This document shows positions 60,903-64,000 of a stretch of DNA of 64,000 nt, piece after piece; position 1 is the first letter of the stretch, and every line of letters starts with the position of its first letter. The DNA is from an uncultured Burkholderiales bacterium. GTDB lineage: Bacteria > Pseudomonadota > Gammaproteobacteria > Burkholderiales > Burkholderiaceae_C. Below the pieces are notes generated by a model. The model was not told the origin of the DNA. It searched no databases and saw only the letters and a list, made by a program, of their open reading frames with translations. Both the position numbers and the translations under genes were made by a program. The stretch spans positions 124,001 through 188,000 of the forward strand of contig CALBSC010000078.1 in the NCBI GenBank assembly GCA_937927685.1, read 5' to 3'.

Positions 60903-63797
60903 TCAGGCGGACGCCTCTTCCCAGGCCGAGAGGGGCACGCAACTGCAAAACAGGTTGCGGTCACCGTGCACGTTGTCCACCCGGCCCACGGTCGGCCAGT
61001 ACTTCTGCCGCTTGAGTGAGGCCAACGGAAACGCCCCCAGTTCGCGCGAGTAGGCGTGTGACCACCCGTCGGCGAGCACGGCCGACGCGGTGTGTGGGGC
61101 GTGCTTGAGCGGGTTGTCCTCGCGCGGCCATGTGCCTTGTTCCACCTGGCGAATCTCATGGCGGATAGCGATCATCGCGTCAATGAAACGATCGATTTCC
61201 TGCAGGGTTTCACTCTCGGTGGGTTCCACCATCAGCGTACCCGCCACGGGAAAGCTGAGCGTGGGCGCATGGAAGCCGTAGTCCATCAAGCGCTTGGCCA
61301 CATCCTCGGCGCTGATGCCGCTGCTGTCCTTCAAGGGGCGCAGGTCCAGAATGCATTCGTGCGCGACGCGGCCATTGGCACTGGTGTAGAGCGTCGGGTA
61401 ATGATCGCGCAGTCGCACGCTGATGTAGTTGGCCGCCAGAATGGCCGCCTCGGTGGCGTGTTGCAACCCCTCGGCCCCCATCATGCGGCAGTACATCCAG
61501 CTGATGGGCAGCACGGCGGCATTCCCCAGGGGCGCGGCCGACACGGCGCCCACCCCATTCACCGGCACGCCTGCCGTGGCGTGACCCGGCAGATACGGCA
61601 CCAGGTCTTCGACCACGCACACCGGCCCGACACCGGGTCCGCCACCACCGTGGGGAATGCAAAAGGTCTTGTGCAAGTTGAGGTGGCTGACATCGCCGCC
61701 AAACTCACCCGGTGCGGCCACGCCCACCAAGGCGTTCATGTTGGCTCCGTCCACATAGACGCGACCACCATGGCGGTGTACCAGGGCGCACAAGTCCTTC
61801 ACCTGCGTTTCAAACACGCCGTGCGTGCTGGGGTAGGTGATCATCACTGCCGCCAGTCGGTCGCTGTGCTGCTCGCACTTGGCCTGCAAATCGGTCAGGT
61901 CGACGTTGCCTTGCTCATCGCAGGCGGTCACCACCACCTCCATGCCCACCATCTGCGCGCTGGCCGGGTTGGTGCCGTGCGCGGAAGCCGGGATGAGGCA
62001 GACCTTGCGATGGCTGTCCCCACGCGCCGCGTGGAAGGCCATGATGGCCAGGAGGCCCGCGTATTCGCCCTGGCTGCCGGCGTTGGGTTGCAGGCTGATG
62101 CCGGCATAGCCGGTGGCCTGGCACAGCCACGCACGCAACTGCTCATCCAGCAGGCGATAGCCTTCCAGTTGATCCGCCGGTGCAAACGGATGCGGTTGCG
62201 CAAACGCCGGCCAGGTGATGGGGATCATCTCGCTGGTGGCATTGAGCTTCATGGTGCAACTGCCTAGCGGGATCATGCTGCGGTCCAGCGCCAGGTCCTT
62301 GTCACTCAAGGCGCGGATGTAGCGCAGCATGCCGGTCTCGCTGTGGTACGCGTTGAAGACCGGGTGGGTGAGGTACGCGCTGTGTCGGCGCAGCGTCGAG
62401 GGCAGCAGCGTGTCAATGCCCGTTTCTGCGCTGGCCACTGTCGGCAGGGTCTGGCCAGCCGTGGCAAAGACGCCCCACAGGGCCTCCAGATCGGCACGCG
62501 TGGTGGTTTCGTCGAGCGACACGCCCAGCGTGACCGCATTCACGCGGCGCAGGTTGTAGCCGCTGTCACGCGCGCGCGCCAGCAATTCGTGGGTGCGGTC
62601 TGAGGTTTTCACACTCACCGTGTCAAACGCGGTGTCGTGCTCGAGCGTGTAGCCCAGTTCACGCAACCCGCGCGCCAACAGCGCGGTGAAACTGGCGATG
62701 CGCAGCGCAATGCGTTGCAAGCCACGAGGCCCGTGGTAGACCACATACATGCTCGCCACCACCGCTGGCAATACCTGTGCGGTACAGATGTTGGAGGTGG
62801 CTTTTTCGCGGCGGATGTGTTGTTCGCGTGTCTGCAAGGCCAGGCGGTAGGCGGGTTGGCCGTGGGCATCCACGCTCACCCCGACCAGACGCCCGGGCAT
62901 GGAGCGCTTGTAGGCGTCTCGACAGGCCAGGTAGGCGGCATGCGGGCCGCCGCACCCCATGGGCATGCCCAGGCGCTGCGTGCTGCCGATCACGATGTCG
63001 GCGCCCCATTCGCCCGGAGGCGTGAGCAGGGTCAAAGCCAGCAGGTCAGCCGCCACGCACAGCGCGGCCTGCTGGGCATGCAACTGTTCTGCCTGGGTGG
63101 CCCAGGCGTGCACCCCGCCGGTGGACCCGGGGTACTGCACCAGTGCGGCAAAGCAGGGCTGGTTGGGCAGCAGGGCCACCACATCACCCACGATCACCTC
63201 AATGCCCAGCGGGCGTGCCCGTGTCTGCACCACTTCAATCGTTTGCGGGTGGCAGTCCTGGTCCACCAGAAACACCTGGCTGGTGCTTTTGACGGTGCGC
63301 CGTGCGAGTGTCATGGCCTCGGCCGCTGCCGTGGCTTCGTCGAGCATGGAGGCATTGGCGATGGGCATGCCGGTCAAATCACACACCATGGTCTGGAAAT
63401 TCACCAGCGCTTCCATCCGGCCCTGGCTGATCTCCGCCTGGTAGGGGGTGTAGGCCGTGTACCAGGCCGGGTTCTCCAGGATGTTGCGCAGGATTACCCC
63501 GGGGGTGTGGGTGCCGTAATAGCCCTGGCCGATGCAACTTTTCAGCAACACGTTGCGGTCGGCAATGCCGCGCAACTCTTCGAGTGCCTGGGCCTCGGTG
63601 ACGGGTGCGGGCAGTTGCATGCCCTGTCTGCGCGCGATGCTGGCGGGCACGATGCCTTCGATCAGGCTGCGGCGCGAGGCCTCACCAATCACCGACAACA
63701 TGTGCGCCTGGTCGGCCTCGGTCAGACCGATATGGCGGGATTCGAACTCGCAGGCATTCTCCAGTTCACCCAGCGGTGTGAGGCTCGACATCAGCAT
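60903..63797 (-). CDS. gcvP: glycine dehydrogenase (decarboxylating), P protein
   Basis: A 964-residue PLP enzyme of the glycine cleavage system. It decarboxylates glycine and passes the aminomethyl group to the lipoyl arm of GcvH. The N-terminal half has R-H-I-G and G-Q-G-Y-Y-G-T-H-T-P-G-V-I-L-R-N. The C-terminal half has the PLP lysine in H-L-N-L-H-K-T-F-C-I-P-H-G-G-G-G-P-G. It is a single full-length chain rather than split subunits. It begins 11 bases after gcvH. An ATG two codons in is an alternative start. Confidence 0.97.
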   Translation of the reverse strand: MLMSSLTPLGELENACEFESRHIGLTEADQAHMLSVIGEASRRSLIEGIVPASIARRQGMQLPAPVTEAQALEELRGIADRNVLLKSCIGQGYYGTHTPGVILRNILENPAWYTAYTPYQAEISQGRMEALVNFQTMVCDLTGMPIANASMLDEATAAAEAMTLARRTVKSTSQVFLVDQDCHPQTIEVVQTRARPLGIEVIVGDVVALLPNQPCFAALVQYPGSTGGVHAWATQAEQLHAQQAALCVAADLLALTLLTPPGEWGADIVIGSTQRLGMPMGCGGPHAAYLACRDAYKRSMPGRLVGVSVDAHGQPAYRLALQTREQHIRREKATSNICTAQVLPAVVASMYVVYHGPRGLQRIALRIASFTALLARGLRELGYTLEHDTAFDTVSVKTSDRTHELLARARDSGYNLRRVNAVTLGVSLDETTTRADLEALWGVFATAGQTLPTVASAETGIDTLLPSTLRRHSAYLTHPVFNAYHSETGMLRYIRALSDKDLALDRSMIPLGSCTMKLNATSEMIPITWPAFAQPHPFAPADQLEGYRLLDEQLRAWLCQATGYAGISLQPNAGSQGEYAGLLAIMAFHAARGDSHRKVCLIPASAHGTNPASAQMVGMEVVVTACDEQGNVDLTDLQAKCEQHSDRLAAVMITYPSTHGVFETQVKDLCALVHRHGGRVYVDGANMNALVGVAAPGEFGGDVSHLNLHKTFCIPHGGGGPGVGPVCVVEDLVPYLPGHATAGVPVNGVGAVSAAPLGNAAVLPISWMYCRMMGAEGLQHATEAAILAANYISVRLRDHYPTLYTSANGRVAHECILDLRPLKDSSGISAEDVAKRLMDYGFHAPTLSFPVAGTLMVEPTESETLQEIDRFIDAMIAIRHEIRQVEQGTWPREDNPLKHAPHTASAVLADGWSHAYSRELGAFPLASLKRQKYWPTVGRVDNVHGDRNLFCSCVPLSAWEEASA

Positions 63798-63808
63798 GGC
63801 GGTCTTTC

Positions 63809-64000
63809 TCAGGCAGTGAGGGCTTGGTAGGCGGCTTCGTCCATCAGTCCGTCGACATCGGCGGCATTGTCCAGACGAACCTTGAAAAACCAGCCCGCAC
63901 CCAGCGGATCGGTGTTGGCCAGCGCCGGGTCATCGCGCAGGGCTTCGTTCACTTCGGTGATGGTGCCGCCCAGCGGCATGTACACGTCAGCGGCCGCCTT
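63809..64000 (-). CDS. gcvH: glycine cleavage system H protein, 3' part
   Basis: The last 63 codons of GcvH; the 5' part lies beyond the window. The visible sequence starts K-A-A-A-D-V-Y-M-P-L and continues G-T-I-T-E-V-N-E-A-L. By comparison with the family motif E-S-V-K-A-A-S-D-I-Y, the first visible codon is the lipoylated lysine. D-P-L-G-A-G-W-F-F-K-V follows. gcvT is expected next upstream. Confidence 0.93.
   Translation of the reverse strand, partial: KAAADVYMPLGGTITEVNEALRDDPALANTDPLGAGWFFKVRLDNAADVDGLMDEAAYQALTA

Overview
The window reads as an ordinary chromosomal segment of a high-G+C betaproteobacterium, most likely Burkholderiales and probably Comamonadaceae. Support for this: the pcm-rhodanese-tolC-waaA neighbourhood, an FNR-controlled ccoI/ccoS/ccoNOQP/ccoG cluster next to fnr and hemN, zapB-zapA followed by 6S RNA, and a free-standing tripartite-tricarboxylate-type binding protein. 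The genus cannot be fixed from the sequence. About 60 protein genes are packed tightly with many 1-4 base overlaps. I see no insertion sequence, prophage, CRISPR array, tRNA or rRNA, and no gene-free stretch above 300 bases.

Layout. 1-5.2 kb: an esterase, the alkyl-DNA repair protein Ogt, and a cell-envelope operon (phosphomannomutase/phosphoglucomutase, waaC, waaA). 5.4-12.9 kb, minus strand: a drug-efflux operon in which a TetR regulator, adaptor and RND pump are followed by pcm, a rhodanese and tolC. 12.9-14.2 kb: msrA and pdxH. 14.3-22.8 kb: a sugar-acid catabolic region with an IlvD/Edd-family aldonate dehydratase, an RraA-like protein, kdgK, dgoK, a KDPG/KDPGal aldolase, a hydroxyacid dehydrogenase and gluconokinase. 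A molybdopterin-type nucleotidyltransferase, a ChaC-like protein and glyoxalase I are interspersed. 22.8-33 kb: rhlE, ettA, a P1-family aminopeptidase, an acyl-CoA ligase, a flavin monooxygenase paired with a short methionine synthase, and a thiolase.

33-41.2 kb: a housekeeping cluster resembling the E. coli queG/tsaE-amiB-mutL-miaA block (rluA, miaA, mutL, dedA, amiC, tsaE, queG) plus a universal stress protein. 41.4-52.3 kb: the microaerobic respiration island (ccoI, ccoS, ccoNOQP, ccoG, ccoH, a Cys/His-rich membrane protein, fnr, hemN, a SafE-like protein). Three FNR boxes can be read, each with a plausible -10 element about 32 bases from the box centre. 52.4-54.9 kb: a TauE/SafE transporter, 6S RNA, zapA, zapB and a BtuF-like protein. 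55-58.8 kb: an acyl-CoA dehydrogenase, a CoA-transferase, a TTT binding protein and a DUF2783 protein, probably an organic-acid degradation set. 58.8-64 kb: nth, an aminotransferase, gcvP and the 3' end of gcvH, cut at the window edge.

The most unusual things seen are an 18-copy hexanucleotide repeat inside the catalytic region of rluA, an eight-copy octamer repeat that contains the rraA-like stop codon, a core-type methionine synthase coupled to a luciferase-like flavoenzyme, and a small Cys/His-tailed membrane protein in the cbb3 oxidase cluster. No clearly unprecedented multi-gene system was found.
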